Counted from the stretch's first letter, positions 8,602 to 18,179 are shown. The stretch is DNA of 64,000 bases from JAVBMV01 sp031552145 (GCA_031552145.1 JAVBMV010000012.1:62001-126000), one strand, 5' to 3'. A program made the numbers and translations. The notes: generated by a model not told the origin, from the letters alone.

Positions 8602-10878
8602 TTAGATGCCGCCGAAGCCCAACCCGCTGAGCTCGAGGAGGAGCCCGAAGGTGATGGGCGGCTGCGGCACCCCTACCTGCGCAGGACAATAAGTGCCGAA
8701 GGCGCCGACGCGCCAGCACTGGCACTGGCTGCTGAGCGTCACCGCGCCATAATGCGAGATGAACTTCCGCATCCCCGGGCGCAGCACGTCGGAAGTAGAA
8801 GGGTCGTAACGGGCCGAATAGACCAGCTCCACCCAGGAGGTCGGCCGCAGGGTAAGCGAAGGGCGCAGCTGGTTGGCATAGGCCTCTCCCTGCCCTATCG
8901 CGCCTGGGAGGCGTAACGAGAAGAGCTCGTCGTAAGCCGCCCTCGTGCGGCCGGTGCCGTAGAGGCCGGAGACTTCATCGTAGGCCACGCTGAGGGTGGC
9001 GAACTCCGAGCTCAAGGAGACCGCGGCGGTCAAGAGGTGCCCTCGACTCACCGCGTCGCGCTGCGCGGCGAGCTCGCCGCCGAAGACACCTCGACGCAGC
9101 TCCAGCCGCGCAAAGGTGTCGGCCAGAGTACCTCGGAGCAGCTCCACTCCTTGTCCGACGACAAGCCGGAGAGGCTGGGTGCCGCCCTTCGTAACGAAGC
9201 GCGTCTGGAGCGCCGCGATGCTCTGCAGCTCGAGCTCGTCGCCATGGCGCGCCGTGAACTCGTCCTGAGGCGCTACCTGGGGAAGCACCGCGTCGCCGAG
9301 CCATGGGCTCACCGCGTGCACCTCGATGCTCGGCTCTATCAGGTGGAGCAGTGCCGCCTTGCCGCTGCCATAGGCGCGGGAGAGAGTGGCCGTTGCCCGC
9401 CCGCCGCCGTAGAGGCCGCCGGCCACGAGCGATTCATCGGAGAGGGGCCCACTGCCCTCCACCGCACCTCCCAGCCCCTGAAAGGTGCTGCTCTCGGCGC
9501 GCGCGCCCACGAAGAGCTCGGCGCGAACCGCGCTCTTCGAAAGCGAGAGCTCGGCGCGCGGGTTGGCCGCGATGCGCGTCAGCGCGAGCGATCCTGGTGC
9601 CTGTTCGGCGACGCTCGCGCCGAAGGGGCCCATGGCGCGGGTGTGAAGGAGCATCAGCTCGAATCCGGCGCGCAGATCGTCGCTGAGCGCGAGCGAGGGC
9701 ACCGCGACGTCGAGCACGAGCGGGCGCTGCTCCAGCACGGGAGAGTCGCTTCCCCCGAAGAGTGGCTTGCGAGCGGAGTCCAGGGGCTGAAGCCAGCCGC
9801 TCCCGATGTTGATGCTCAAATCATCTCCCCGGTAACCCGCCCGAAGTTGGGAGCGCGTGTAGGGCAGGATCGTCAATACGGGGCGAGCGGTATAGGCGAG
9901 CGCGGTGTCGCTATAGAGGTGCGCGCCCGCGTTCACCTCGAGGCCGGCATCTGTCGAGGTCACATGGCGAAGCCGCAGCTCGTGCCTGGTGGAGGGTTCG
10001 TTGTTTTCGTCCCAGGTCTGAGTCAGCTCGACGCGACCCCTCGTCGACTCGTGGGGCGCGTAGCGCAGCTCTTCGCGCAGATAGAACCCCTTCATTCCGT
10101 TAGGGCGCTGCTCTTCGTTTCCGCCGAACCAGTAGCCCGGCGTGAAGGTCGTGTCCCAGCTCCTGCCCAGCACCAGGAAGAAGGGCTCCTCTAGGTAGAA
10201 TCCGCTGTTGGTTCCTTGCCCCCAGCGCGGCACGAGGAAGCCTGTCCTGCGCTCGGAGAGAGGCAGGTAGAGCAGCGGCAAGGGCAGGACCGGAACCTCC
10301 TTCACCCGGAGCATCGACCAATAGAGGATCGCGCCCTCGCCAGGCTCGATATCGGCGCTCCGCGCCGTGAGCTCGTAATCGGGAACGGCGCAGTCGCAGG
10401 GCGTGAGGCGAGCCCCCTCCGCACGATATCGGTTGGGGCCCGTGCGCACGATATCGTCGGCGCGGAGCAACAGTGCGTTTCTTCCCTCCTCGCGCAGCCC
10501 GCTCTCGGGCAGCGTCAGGAGCCTCTCGGTATTGCAGGGCGCGAGCTTGGAAAAGAGCTCTACATCCTCGAGCTCGAGCTGCTCCTCTAGAAGCGAGAAG
10601 GTGGCGCGCCGCGCCCGGATGACGACGTTCCCCTCGACGACGACGATGCGCCCCTCCGCCTCGCCAGAGCGCTCGACGGTGTCGTAGTCGAGCTGCTCCG
10701 CGCGCAGGACCAGCGCGCGTTGTCTTGCCGTGACGTTCCCCTCCGCATGCAGCAGGTCGTCCTCGTACTCGACCCTCTCGGCCTCGATGGCAATGGGGGC
10801 GTTGGAATCGTCAGTCGCCCCCTCTCCGACCGGCGATGCGGCGAAGAGGAGGAGCGTCGTCAATAATTGTGGGAGCAT
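8602..10878 (-). CDS. lptD: LPS-assembly protein LptD
   Basis: Outer-membrane beta-barrel that, with LptE, inserts lipopolysaccharide into the outer leaflet. At 758 residues the length is right for the family. After a signal peptide (MLPQLLTTLLLFAASPVG) residues about 28-110 form the OstA/LptA-like jellyroll (AERVEYEDDLLHAEGNV, EGRIVVVEGNVVI). The remainder is the barrel, with the recognisable RRTGFLVPRWG.....GF entry motif near residue 220. Cysteines occur both in the N-terminal part (PCNTE, PCDCAV) and close to the C-terminus (SSQCQCWRV), matching the LptD pattern of disulfides linking the jellyroll to the barrel. This supports a true LPS-bearing outer membrane. It ends 18 bp before ybeY. 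Confidence 0.9.
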   Translation of the reverse strand: MLPQLLTTLLLFAASPVGEGATDDSNAPIAIEAERVEYEDDLLHAEGNVTARQRALVLRAEQLDYDTVERSGEAEGRIVVVEGNVVIRARRATFSLLEEQLELEDVELFSKLAPCNTERLLTLPESGLREEGRNALLLRADDIVRTGPNRYRAEGARLTPCDCAVPDYELTARSADIEPGEGAILYWSMLRVKEVPVLPLPLLYLPLSERRTGFLVPRWGQGTNSGFYLEEPFFLVLGRSWDTTFTPGYWFGGNEEQRPNGMKGFYLREELRYAPHESTRGRVELTQTWDENNEPSTRHELRLRHVTSTDAGLEVNAGAHLYSDTALAYTARPVLTILPYTRSQLRAGYRGDDLSINIGSGWLQPLDSARKPLFGGSDSPVLEQRPLVLDVAVPSLALSDDLRAGFELMLLHTRAMGPFGASVAEQAPGSLALTRIAANPRAELSLSKSAVRAELFVGARAESSTFQGLGGAVEGSGPLSDESLVAGGLYGGGRATATLSRAYGSGKAALLHLIEPSIEVHAVSPWLGDAVLPQVAPQDEFTARHGDELELQSIAALQTRFVTKGGTQPLRLVVGQGVELLRGTLADTFARLELRRGVFGGELAAQRDAVSRGHLLTAAVSLSSEFATLSVAYDEVSGLYGTGRTRAAYDELFSLRLPGAIGQGEAYANQLRPSLTLRPTSWVELVYSARYDPSTSDVLRPGMRKFISHYGAVTLSSQCQCWRVGAFGTYCPAQVGVPQPPITFGLLLELSGLGFGGI

Positions 10879-10921
10879 CGAGAGTAGCGCGGCCCGCTGT
10901 TAGGTGAGGGGCCAGACTACC

Positions 10922-11533
10922 CTATCGGAAAGAGAAGCGCAGCCGCTCCGCGCAGACGAAGACCTCGAGGCCGTCCTCGATCTGGTGGCGCTGGATCCGT
11001 TGCATATTGATCCAGGTGCCGTTCGACGAGCCCAGATCCTCGACGTAGTAGCGCCCTTCGTCGCGCACGATCGCCAGGTGCTCGCGGCTCACCTTGCCCA
11101 CCGGGATGATCAGATCGCAGTGGCGCGCGCGCCCGATGATGAAGCGCTCCTTATCGACGGGTACCGCCGCCTGATCGCCCAGCTGGACATGGAGCACGCC
11201 CGTGGAGACGCTGCTCTCGATACCGTCGATGGCCGTGCCGCTAGCGATCCCCTCGAGGTACTGATCCGAAAGCGCCGGCGCCGCAATCGTTCCTGCCTGG
11301 AGCCCAACGTCGTACTCGGTCGCCGTCCTCGAGGTAGGAGGCGGCGCTTCGGAGCCAACGCCCTGGCTCATACCCACATCGCAATAGCCATTGAGGCGCG
11401 CGAAGACGAAGAAGGCCTGGTTGACGAGGCTGTTGGTGTCGCTCCCCATCTCCCTCGCCATCCGTTCCAGCACGGGCCAGAGGTGTTGTGCCAATTCGAC
11501 ATTTCGGTTGGTGCTCGAGTCTGAGTAGTTCAT
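10922..11533 (-). CDS. FHA-domain protein
   Basis: 203 residues. The C-terminal half (about 110-200) is a clear forkhead-associated domain, a phosphothreonine-binding module: FIIGRARHCDLIIP, VSREHLAIVRD and DLGSSNGTWIN carry the conserved Gly-Arg, Ser-x-x-His and Asn. The N-terminal ~50 residues (NVELAQHLWPVLERMARE...) are helical and may be a dimerisation or ribbon-helix-helix-like segment. The middle is low-complexity linker. Probably a cytoplasmic adaptor in Ser/Thr-kinase signalling, which is common in myxobacteria-like genomes. No kinase is encoded in this window. Confidence 0.8.
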   Translation of the reverse strand: MNYSDSSTNRNVELAQHLWPVLERMAREMGSDTNSLVNQAFFVFARLNGYCDVGMSQGVGSEAPPPTSRTATEYDVGLQAGTIAAPALSDQYLEGIASGTAIDGIESSVSTGVLHVQLGDQAAVPVDKERFIIGRARHCDLIIPVGKVSREHLAIVRDEGRYYVEDLGSSNGTWINMQRIQRHQIEDGLEVFVCAERLRFSFR

Positions 11534-11702
11534 CTCCGCCCTTGATCCCGCTCCGCACAGAGCCCGAATGCCTCTTCATGCTCTGGTCCCGGCCAGTCTT
11601 CTCTCGACAACTTCGGGACGTATCATCTTACCGCTCGTCCCGAAAAGGAAAAAAGCGGCCTAAATGTAAACCCTTATATGCACGACACCTACACCGTCGC
11701 AC

Positions 11703-12905
11703 CTATCTCGAGAGCGGCGTAAAGCCAGCTGCGGTCCCAAGCCGGAGTGGAAACTCGGGAGAGAGGTAGGTCACCCGTTCGCCACCCAGCCATGAGATGA
11801 AGAGCCGGTTCGCGAGACTGTCGTAGGCGAGCGCCGAGGGCATCGAATAGAGCTCGTCCCAGACATAGGAGGTGGCGAGCTCTCCTTCCAACCCCGGTTC
11901 GAGGGTGCGTCCGTCGAGCAGGTAGAGAAGGCCGTTTGAGGAGCCGACCACCACCAACTCCTCCACCTCGCGCCGCGAGCCATCCGTCAGGATCACGCTC
12001 GCCGCGCCCGCCACCGCGAGGGCGCGCGGCAGCCCCGGAATCGCAATGGGTGCGCCGCCGAGCTCGGGCGCCAACACCCGCGTGGCCAGGTCGAAGACTA
12101 CCAGCCCGTTGCACGCGGTTGTCAGGCACGCCTCGTCGTCGAGCAGCGCGAAGATACGTGTACCCGCGCGATCGAAGGAGAGCGCGCGGATGGGCCCGCC
12201 GATGTCGAAGCGCTCGACCTGCGGACCCGCGAGGTCGACGAGGAGCAGCGCTCCCTCGCCGTCACCCGCTCCCCGCCCCCCGACAGCGAGGAGCGTTGGA
12301 TCGATGGGAGAGAGGGCGAGCACCTGGGGGCGCAGCGAAAAGAGCGCCTCCGGCGCGATGAGCTCGGTGGGCGCGAGCGCGGCGAGCTCCTCGGGCGAGC
12401 TCTCGAGCGAATCGGGGAGTGTCAAGCTCATGAGTGCGCCGCCCCCCTCGAGCTCGACACCCAAATAGAGCGTGCGCGCGCCTTCGCTGGCCGGCGCGAG
12501 CGCGATGGCGAGCGGCATCACGTCGGCGAAGGCCAGCTTCCCCAGCGTCACGAGGCGCGGAATCGAATGGAGGGCCAGCTCTCGTGAAACCGTCGAGAGC
12601 GAGCAGAGCAACAGCGGCTGCGCCTCCCCCGCGGGCGCGGCCACCGCGGTCGGGAGGGGGGAGGTAGGGAGCTCGAGCGCCTCGAGAGGGTTGGGCGCCT
12701 TCACATAACGGGGGCTCTTCCCGCCGAGTTCAACGACGCCGAGCCGGGCACCGCCCCCGTTGGCGATGAAGAGGTAGCTGCCCGCGATCGCCAGGTTGGA
12801 GGGGCCATCGAGCGCGACCGCCGGCAGCGCGGGGACGCTCTCGCAGGCAGCCAAGAGCAGCAGGGAAGAGAGCAGGAGGGCCCTTCTATTTGAGCTGCGC
12901 GACAT
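11703..12905 (-). CDS. Beta-propeller-like lipoprotein (second of a pair)
   Basis: 400 residues from the ATG at 12905, which overlaps the end of the upstream lipoprotein gene by 20 bp, so translation is probably coupled. The signal peptide ends LLLLAAC, a good lipobox. The rest has repeated blades such as LAIAGSYLFIANGGGARLGVVEL and RIFALLDDEACLTTACNGLVVFDL, each pairing a hydrophobic strand with a small turn, as in YncE/40-residue YVTN-type propellers. Likely periplasmic or outer-membrane attached. Last gene of the hem array; no direct enzymatic motif was recognised. Confidence 0.7.
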   Translation of the reverse strand: MSRSSNRRALLLSSLLLLAACESVPALPAVALDGPSNLAIAGSYLFIANGGGARLGVVELGGKSPRYVKAPNPLEALELPTSPLPTAVAAPAGEAQPLLLCSLSTVSRELALHSIPRLVTLGKLAFADVMPLAIALAPASEGARTLYLGVELEGGGALMSLTLPDSLESSPEELAALAPTELIAPEALFSLRPQVLALSPIDPTLLAVGGRGAGDGEGALLLVDLAGPQVERFDIGGPIRALSFDRAGTRIFALLDDEACLTTACNGLVVFDLATRVLAPELGGAPIAIPGLPRALAVAGAASVILTDGSRREVEELVVVGSSNGLLYLLDGRTLEPGLEGELATSYVWDELYSMPSALAYDSLANRLFISWLGGERVTYLSPEFPLRLGTAAGFTPLSR

Positions 12906-14280
12906 GGAGGAGCCTCTCCGCATGATTCGGGTCCTCGAGATCGAGCAGCTCGATCCCGTTTCCACTGAAGGAGGCGACATAGAGTCTCACGCCACCCGAT
13001 GGCCTCGCACCAGCGACGAGCGAGTATGGGCCGGCGATCCCCTGCGCCAGCGAGACGACCCTCCCGAGCTCGTCGTCGTAGAGCGCGACGGTGTTGGAGT
13101 CCGTGCAGGCGATAGCCACGAGATCGCGCATCCCTTCCCTCGCGATGGCGAGGAGCTGACTCGCCCCCTCCGGAAGTGGCACAAAGGCCTTCAATTGGGG
13201 CGCTGCGCTCTCCTCGAGCCCAAGGATCGCCATGCCGTTAGGTCCGCTCGTCGGCGGTAGGCTCGAGTAGCGGCTCCCTCGCACCGTGACGAAGAGGCGC
13301 TCTCCGTCGGTCGATGGCGCCACGCCGCGCGCCTCGCCGAAGCGCCCCTGAGCGTAGAGTCCGAGATCTTCCAGCGCGCCGTCGGCGAGGCGCCTGACGG
13401 GAGTCAGGGCGGTCACGTCGGAGGTGGTGACGTAGAGGGCGGCGCCGAAGGCGCCCATCGCCGTGGCGGGCGCGGCGCGGTGGGCGACCCCCTCCGAGTC
13501 GGCGAGCTCCAGCGTGAAGAGCTCCACGTTTCGAGGGTTCTGTGGCTCGAGCCAAGCGATGAAGGCCGCCTCGGCGCCATCGAGCAGGCCGTACGATGCG
13601 TGCGAGATAGCGATCCTCGCACCGACGACCGCCGCGGCGAAAGGCTCATTCGCGCGCGCCTCACCTCGCGAGAGCTGGATGGGGTCGTGGACACAATCCT
13701 GTCTGCCGGCGGAGGAGTCATCTCCCGGTGGGCTATCCCAGCAGTCGAGCGCGGCGCCGTTGACGCGGATCGCCACCACCTCGGGCGTACCGCGAATGGG
13801 GACGAAGATCGCCGAAGGCGGAGAATTGGGAGGGCATCCCTCGCAGGACCACGCGGCGATGGCGCCCGCGAAGTTTGGAAGGTAGACGTAGCCCTTCGCC
13901 GGATCGATCGCGGCCGAGACATCGAGCTGTGCCGGCCCGCCGGTGGGCACTGGCTCGAAGGGCGCCAGCTTCGAGAGGTCGATGGCGAGGAGCGTTCCCC
14001 TGTTGTACTTGAGACTGAAGTTGGAGTTGGCGACGTAGAGTACCGAGGGCTCCCCGCCCCCCGGCTCCGAGAGCGCCAACGAAATAGGAAAGGCGAACCC
14101 CTGCTTTGGCGGGAGCGTCCCGGGCACCGGCTCTGCGCAGGCGACGGTCAGCGCGACGCCCAATACGAGGCAGAGCAAACGGCGCGCGCGAGGCAGAGCC
14201 GTAGGGGCGCTGCTTGCTGCGCACTCGCAGGGCAGGTGGCGCGCGCGCGGCGCGGTCTTTTGCACGGGGGTTCTCTTCAT
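12886..14280 (-). CDS. Beta-propeller-like lipoprotein (first of a pair)
   Basis: 464 residues. Its ATG overlaps the hemD stop by 4 bp (ATGA). A long basic N-terminus leads to a hydrophobic stretch ending LTVAC, with lipidation expected at Cys48. The mature part has recurring strands such as SVLYVANSNFSL, GTLLAIDL, GYVYLPNFAG and VRLYVASFSGNGIELLDL, typical of YVTN/YncE-like beta-propellers. A few Cys pairs (SCEGCPP, CWDSPPG...DCVHDP) suggest disulfides outside the cytoplasm. Paralogous in style to the following gene. The role is unknown. Sitting in a heme operon could be chance co-transcription or a link with a cofactor or c-type cytochrome process; this is inference. Confidence 0.72.
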   Translation of the reverse strand: MKRTPVQKTAPRARHLPCECAASSAPTALPRARRLLCLVLGVALTVACAEPVPGTLPPKQGFAFPISLALSEPGGGEPSVLYVANSNFSLKYNRGTLLAIDLSKLAPFEPVPTGGPAQLDVSAAIDPAKGYVYLPNFAGAIAAWSCEGCPPNSPPSAIFVPIRGTPEVVAIRVNGAALDCWDSPPGDDSSAGRQDCVHDPIQLSRGEARANEPFAAAVVGARIAISHASYGLLDGAEAAFIAWLEPQNPRNVELFTLELADSEGVAHRAAPATAMGAFGAALYVTTSDVTALTPVRRLADGALEDLGLYAQGRFGEARGVAPSTDGERLFVTVRGSRYSSLPPTSGPNGMAILGLEESAAPQLKAFVPLPEGASQLLAIAREGMRDLVAIACTDSNTVALYDDELGRVVSLAQGIAGPYSLVAGARPSGGVRLYVASFSGNGIELLDLEDPNHAERLLHVAQLK

Positions 14281-15089
14281 GGGGCGGCGGAGTCTCGCAG
14301 CGCCATGGGAAGATGGTCAAGTAGTGAAGCGAGCGCCGTCGCAAGCCCCTCGGCGCTGGCCTCCTCCGCCACCAGTGTCACCTCCAGGCCGAGCGCATCG
14401 AGCGCTCTCGCCGTGGTGGGGCCGATGGCGACGACGACCGCGCCCTCGATGAGCTGGCGCGCTCCCTGCGCCTCCAAGCTCGCGGTAAAGGCGCGCGCGG
14501 CGGAGGGGCTGGCGAAGAGGATCGCTATCCGCAGCGCGCGCGCTGCGCGCGCAACGAGCGGCGCGAAGTCGGGGCAAAGTGGGACCGTGCGGTAAGCGGG
14601 AGCCACCGTCACCTGCGCGCCCGCTTCGGTCAAAAGCTGGCCCAGCTCCTCCAGCCCCTCCTCCGCGCGCACGAGCAAGATCTTCACGCCGCGCGGCTCC
14701 TCCCTGGCCACGAGCGCGGCGAGCGCCGCGCCATCTTGTCGGGTCGGGAGCGCCTCCACCGAGAGCCCCTCCTCTTCCAGCGCACGAGCCGTAGCGCGCC
14801 CCACCGCCCCCAGCCGGACACCAGCCAGCGCTCGGCGTGCCGCGTCATCCAGCAGCGCGCAGAAGGCCCTGGCGCCATTGGCGCTGGTGAAGAGCACCCA
14901 CGAGAAGGAGGAGAGCGCGCCGAGCGCGCGCGGGAGCGACGCTCGATCGCCGGGGGGCTCGATGGCGATGCACGGAAGGAGCACCACCTCGGCGCCGAGC
15001 GCACCCAGTCGCTCGGCCAACTCGCGCGACTGGCCGCTCGGGCGCGTCGAGACGACGCACCACCCCGAGAGCGGCAGGGGCGCACTCAC
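14277..15089 (-). CDS. hemD: Uroporphyrinogen-III synthase
   Basis: Closes and rearranges hydroxymethylbilane to uroporphyrinogen III. 270 residues from a GTG at 15089 that overlaps the hemC TGA by 4 bp. Starting there gives the usual HemD opening (GWCVVSTRPSGQSRELAERL). Longer in-frame versions would run through hemC and look non-natural. Conserved landmarks are LLPCIAIEPP, WVLFTSANGARAFC near residue 60-75, the two-domain alternation, and IAILFASPSAARAFTASL with VAIGPTTARALDALGLEVTLVAEEAS in the second lobe. HemD is poorly conserved in general, but the operon position immediately after hemC makes the call secure. Confidence 0.93.
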   Translation of the reverse strand: MSAPLPLSGWCVVSTRPSGQSRELAERLGALGAEVVLLPCIAIEPPGDRASLPRALGALSSFSWVLFTSANGARAFCALLDDAARRALAGVRLGAVGRATARALEEEGLSVEALPTRQDGAALAALVAREEPRGVKILLVRAEEGLEELGQLLTEAGAQVTVAPAYRTVPLCPDFAPLVARAARALRIAILFASPSAARAFTASLEAQGARQLIEGAVVVAIGPTTARALDALGLEVTLVAEEASAEGLATALASLLDHLPMALRDSAAP

Positions 15090-16018
15090 TCGTCGACCTC
15101 TGTGCGGGTGAGCAGCTCGCGCGCGCCGAGCGAGAGGAGCAGCTCCCCTGCCCTTGCGCCGAGCGCCTCGGCCTCCGCGGGGGTGCGCAGCGGAGCGCGC
15201 AGCTCGCGCCGAATCATGTTCGAGCCGTCGACCGCGCAGACGAGCGCGGTGATGAGCCCTTCCTCTCCATCGAGGCGGCAGTGCGCCGCGATAGGCACAT
15301 GGCAGCCGCCGCCAATCCGTTGCTGGAAGGCGCGCTCGCAGCGCGCCGTGAGCCCCGCCTCGCGCCCTTCGAGCGAGAGGAGCAGCGCGCCGAGGGGCTT
15401 CTCCAGATCGGCAGCCCTGCACTCGACGGCGAGCGCCCCCTGCCCAACCGCCGGGAGAAGCTCATCGACTGTGAAGGGCGAGGCGATCTCCGCGCCGAGG
15501 CCAAGGCGCACGAGCCCTGCCATCGCGAGCACTCCGCCGTCGAGCTCACCGCGGATCTTGGCGATGCGCGTCTGAATATTGCCGCGGATTGGGACCAGCT
15601 GCAGGTCGGGCCTGAGCGCGAGCAGCTGCCCCTTGCGCCTGAGCGAGCTGGTGCCGATGCGCGCGCCGCGCGGCAGCGACGACAGCTCCGCGCCGTGATT
15701 CGAGATGAGCGCATCGCGCGGATCCTCGCGCCCAGCGACCGCGGCGAGCACCAGCCCCTCGGGTAGCTCGCCGGGGAGATCCTTGAGCGAGTGCACGGCC
15801 AGATCGATGCTGTCCGCGAGCAGCCGCTCCTCCAGCTCTTTCACGAAGAGTCCCTTGCCGCCGAGCGTGGCCAAGGGCGAGTCGAGGTGGCGATCGCCTT
15901 GGGTGAGCACCTCGACCAGCTCGACCTTGGCGCCGCGCGCCTCGAGCGCTTGGGCGACGTGGCGTGCCTGCCAGAGCGCGAGCGGACTGCGCCGCGTGCC
16001 GATCTTGAGCCGCATCAT
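15086..16018 (-). CDS. hemC: Hydroxymethylbilane synthase (porphobilinogen deaminase)
   Basis: Polymerises four porphobilinogen units into hydroxymethylbilane. 310 residues, standard length. It opens with KIGTRRSPLALWQA, has the HSLKDLP active-site motif, RIGTSSLRRKGQ and RGNIQTR in the substrate-binding region, and GGGCHVPIAAH, whose Cys carries the dipyrromethane cofactor. Its ATG overlaps the hemA stop by 4 bp, and its own stop overlaps the hemD GTG, so hemA-hemC-hemD are translationally coupled. Confidence 0.97.
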   Translation of the reverse strand: MMRLKIGTRRSPLALWQARHVAQALEARGAKVELVEVLTQGDRHLDSPLATLGGKGLFVKELEERLLADSIDLAVHSLKDLPGELPEGLVLAAVAGREDPRDALISNHGAELSSLPRGARIGTSSLRRKGQLLALRPDLQLVPIRGNIQTRIAKIRGELDGGVLAMAGLVRLGLGAEIASPFTVDELLPAVGQGALAVECRAADLEKPLGALLLSLEGREAGLTARCERAFQQRIGGGCHVPIAAHCRLDGEEGLITALVCAVDGSNMIRRELRAPLRTPAEAEALGARAGELLLSLGARELLTRTEVDE

Positions 16019-17361
16019 GCGCTCCCTCCCGAAGCTTGGCGCGCCTCGGAGTCAAGCTCGCTCTGTTCGGAGCGCTCTCGCTCATTCCTGGGAGCGTCCT
16101 CGAGCGCGAAGAGCCGGCCGACGGTCAAAGCGAGCGCCGCGCCCTCGTCGGGGCTCTCGCCGGCGGCCTCGCGCAATAGATTGGTGGGCGCGTGGAGTAG
16201 CTTCTTCACGATCGCCTTTCCCATCGCTTCAATGGAAGCGCGCTCCCGTTCCCCAATGGCTTCACCTAAGCGCTGGAGCGTGCGCTCCAGCTCGGCGCGC
16301 GCGATCTCCTCGCCATGCGCCCGCAGCGCCGCGATGACGGGCATCCCTCCCCGCTCACGCTGCGATCCCATGAAGTGGCGCAGCTCGGCGCGCACCAGTT
16401 CCATCCCTCGTGCCGCCTCGCGCTCGCGCTGCCTCCGCCCCTCGTGCGCCACGCGGTCCAGATCGTCGATGTCGTAGGCGTAGAGATCCGAGAGGGCGCG
16501 CACGCCCTCCTCGACGTCGCGCGGCACAGCCAAATCGATGATGCAGAGCGGCCGGTGTCTGCGCGCCTTGAACGCCCCCTTCATCATCTCGACGCCGATG
16601 ATGGGGCGGGGAGCGGCGGTGGAGGTCGCGACCACATCCACCTGCTCGAGTAGCACGGCCAGCTCCTCGAAGGGGCATGCCTCGGCGCCGAGCGCGTCGG
16701 CGAGGCGCTGCGCGTGCTCGAGGGTGCGAGAGCAAATGACGAGCTGGGCGCCCGCCGAGGCGAGGTGGCGCGCCATCAGCTCGCCGACCGAGCCCGCGCC
16801 CACGATGAGCGCGCGCCGACCCGCGAGCGACTCGAAGACCTTGTGCGCCAGCTCCACCGCGGCACTTGCCACCGAGACCGAGGCCTGCGCAATGCCGGTT
16901 TCGGCGCGGACGCGCTTAGCGGCCCTGAGCGCGCCATCGGCTGCGCGCGAGAGAGGACCATGCAGAACGCCACCTTCTCGGGCCCGCGCGATCGCCTCCC
17001 GAACCTGCCCCAGGATCTGGGGCTCGCCGAGCACCATCGACTCGAGGCTCGCGGCGACGGCGAAGAGGTGCTCGAGCGCACACTCGTCCCACAGCTCTGT
17101 GAGCCCAGAGAGCTCGCTGGAACCGGCCAACTCGCGCAGGTAGCGCCGCGCCGCCGCGACCCCCTCTTCCGGGCCATAGAGATAGAGTTCGAATCTATTA
17201 CAGGTGGAGAGAAGCAACGCCTCCTGAATGCCGGGGAGCGCGCGCAGCCGAGCCAGAGCCGCCGGCAGATCTGCGGTTGCGACCGCCAGCCGCTCACGCA
17301 CCTCCACCGAAGCCGACTTGTGCGAGAGCCCCACGAGGGCGAAGCGTCCTTCGGCGCGCAT
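16015..17361 (-). CDS. hemA: Glutamyl-tRNA reductase
   Basis: First committed step of the C5 heme pathway: NADPH-dependent reduction of glutamyl-tRNA to glutamate-1-semialdehyde, the substrate of HemL (encoded at 62-63 kb here). I start at the ATG at 17361 (MRAEGRFALVGLSHKSASVEVRERL), two bases after the ccsA-like stop; longer frames run into that gene. 448 residues. LLSTCNRFELY holds the catalytic Cys, GEPQILGQVREA is conserved, and ALIVGAGSVGELMARHL is the Rossmann NADPH site. The C-terminal helical dimerisation region is present. No HrtA-type or tRNA-based regulation is visible. Confidence 0.97.
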   Translation of the reverse strand: MRAEGRFALVGLSHKSASVEVRERLAVATADLPAALARLRALPGIQEALLLSTCNRFELYLYGPEEGVAAARRYLRELAGSSELSGLTELWDECALEHLFAVAASLESMVLGEPQILGQVREAIARAREGGVLHGPLSRAADGALRAAKRVRAETGIAQASVSVASAAVELAHKVFESLAGRRALIVGAGSVGELMARHLASAGAQLVICSRTLEHAQRLADALGAEACPFEELAVLLEQVDVVATSTAAPRPIIGVEMMKGAFKARRHRPLCIIDLAVPRDVEEGVRALSDLYAYDIDDLDRVAHEGRRQREREAARGMELVRAELRHFMGSQRERGGMPVIAALRAHGEEIARAELERTLQRLGEAIGERERASIEAMGKAIVKKLLHAPTNLLREAAGESPDEGAALALTVGRLFALEDAPRNERERSEQSELDSEARQASGGSA

Positions 17362-17363
17362 GC

Positions 17364-18173
17364 TTAGAGCAGCCCTCCCCCGTGCTTCCCCGTCGGAAAG
17401 ATGCCGAACCAGAGGAAGGAGGCGAGCAGGAGGGCGAATCCACAGAGAGTAATCACCGCCGAGCGGCGCCCGCGCCACCCCGCCAGCGCCCTGCCCTGCA
17501 GAAGCGCCGCGAAGAGCGCCCAGGCCGCGACCGAGATGAGCAGCTTGGGATCCCACATCCAGCCCGAGCCCCAGGCGCGGCGGGCAAAGAAGGCCCCGGC
17601 CATCAGACCAATGGAGAGCGCAATGAAGCCGCCCTTCACGCAATGGGCCGCGAGCAGGTCGATTCGATCGAGCGAGGGGAGGCGCTCAAAGAGCAGTCCG
17701 AATCGCCTGGCGCGGAGCTGGCGCTCCAGCGTGATGAAGGCCGCGGAGAGCCCCGCAGCGAGTGAGATGAAGGCGAGGCCCAGGAAGACAGAGAGGATGT
17801 GGAGTTGAATGCCGGCGATGGCGAGCGTCCCGGGCAGCGCGGGCGGGGCGCCTCCGAAGAGCGACGCCGGGATGACGAAGGCGACCAGAAGCGGCCCGAC
17901 GAAGAGGCCGAGGGAGGGCAATCGATAGCGCCACTGCAGCAATAGGAAGAGAGCGGCGACCAGCCATGCCAGCAGCGAGAAACCCTCGCCCAACGACCGT
18001 ACGGGAGAGGCATCACCGTCGAAGAGGCTCTGCGCCACGACCACCGTGTGGAAGGCAAAGGCGCCCGCCCACACCGACTCCGCGGCGCGCACCATGTATC
18101 GCTCGGGCTTCACGAGCGTTATGACGAAGAGCGCCGCGGCCGTGAAATAGAGATAGCTGGCGAGCAGAAACAT
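17364..18173 (-). CDS. CcsA/HemX-family membrane protein
   Basis: 269 residues with about eight hydrophobic helices. Near the C-terminus is WGSGWMWDPK, a version of the WWD heme-handling motif of the CcmC/CcsA family, and conserved His residues occur in flanking helices (FHTVVV, LHILSVFLG, AHCVKGG). Two roles fit: CcsA/ResC of the system II cytochrome c maturation machinery, or HemX, which in Bacillus sits beside hemA and limits HemA abundance. A two-base gap to hemA favours a HemX-like role or at least tight coupling. No ResB partner is nearby, which weakens the cytochrome c reading. It also lacks the long extra loops of full-length CcsA proteins. Confidence 0.8.
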   Translation of the reverse strand: MFLLASYLYFTAAALFVITLVKPERYMVRAAESVWAGAFAFHTVVVAQSLFDGDASPVRSLGEGFSLLAWLVAALFLLLQWRYRLPSLGLFVGPLLVAFVIPASLFGGAPPALPGTLAIAGIQLHILSVFLGLAFISLAAGLSAAFITLERQLRARRFGLLFERLPSLDRIDLLAAHCVKGGFIALSIGLMAGAFFARRAWGSGWMWDPKLLISVAAWALFAALLQGRALAGWRGRRSAVITLCGFALLLASFLWFGIFPTGKHGGGLL

Positions 18174-18179
18174 CGCGTG

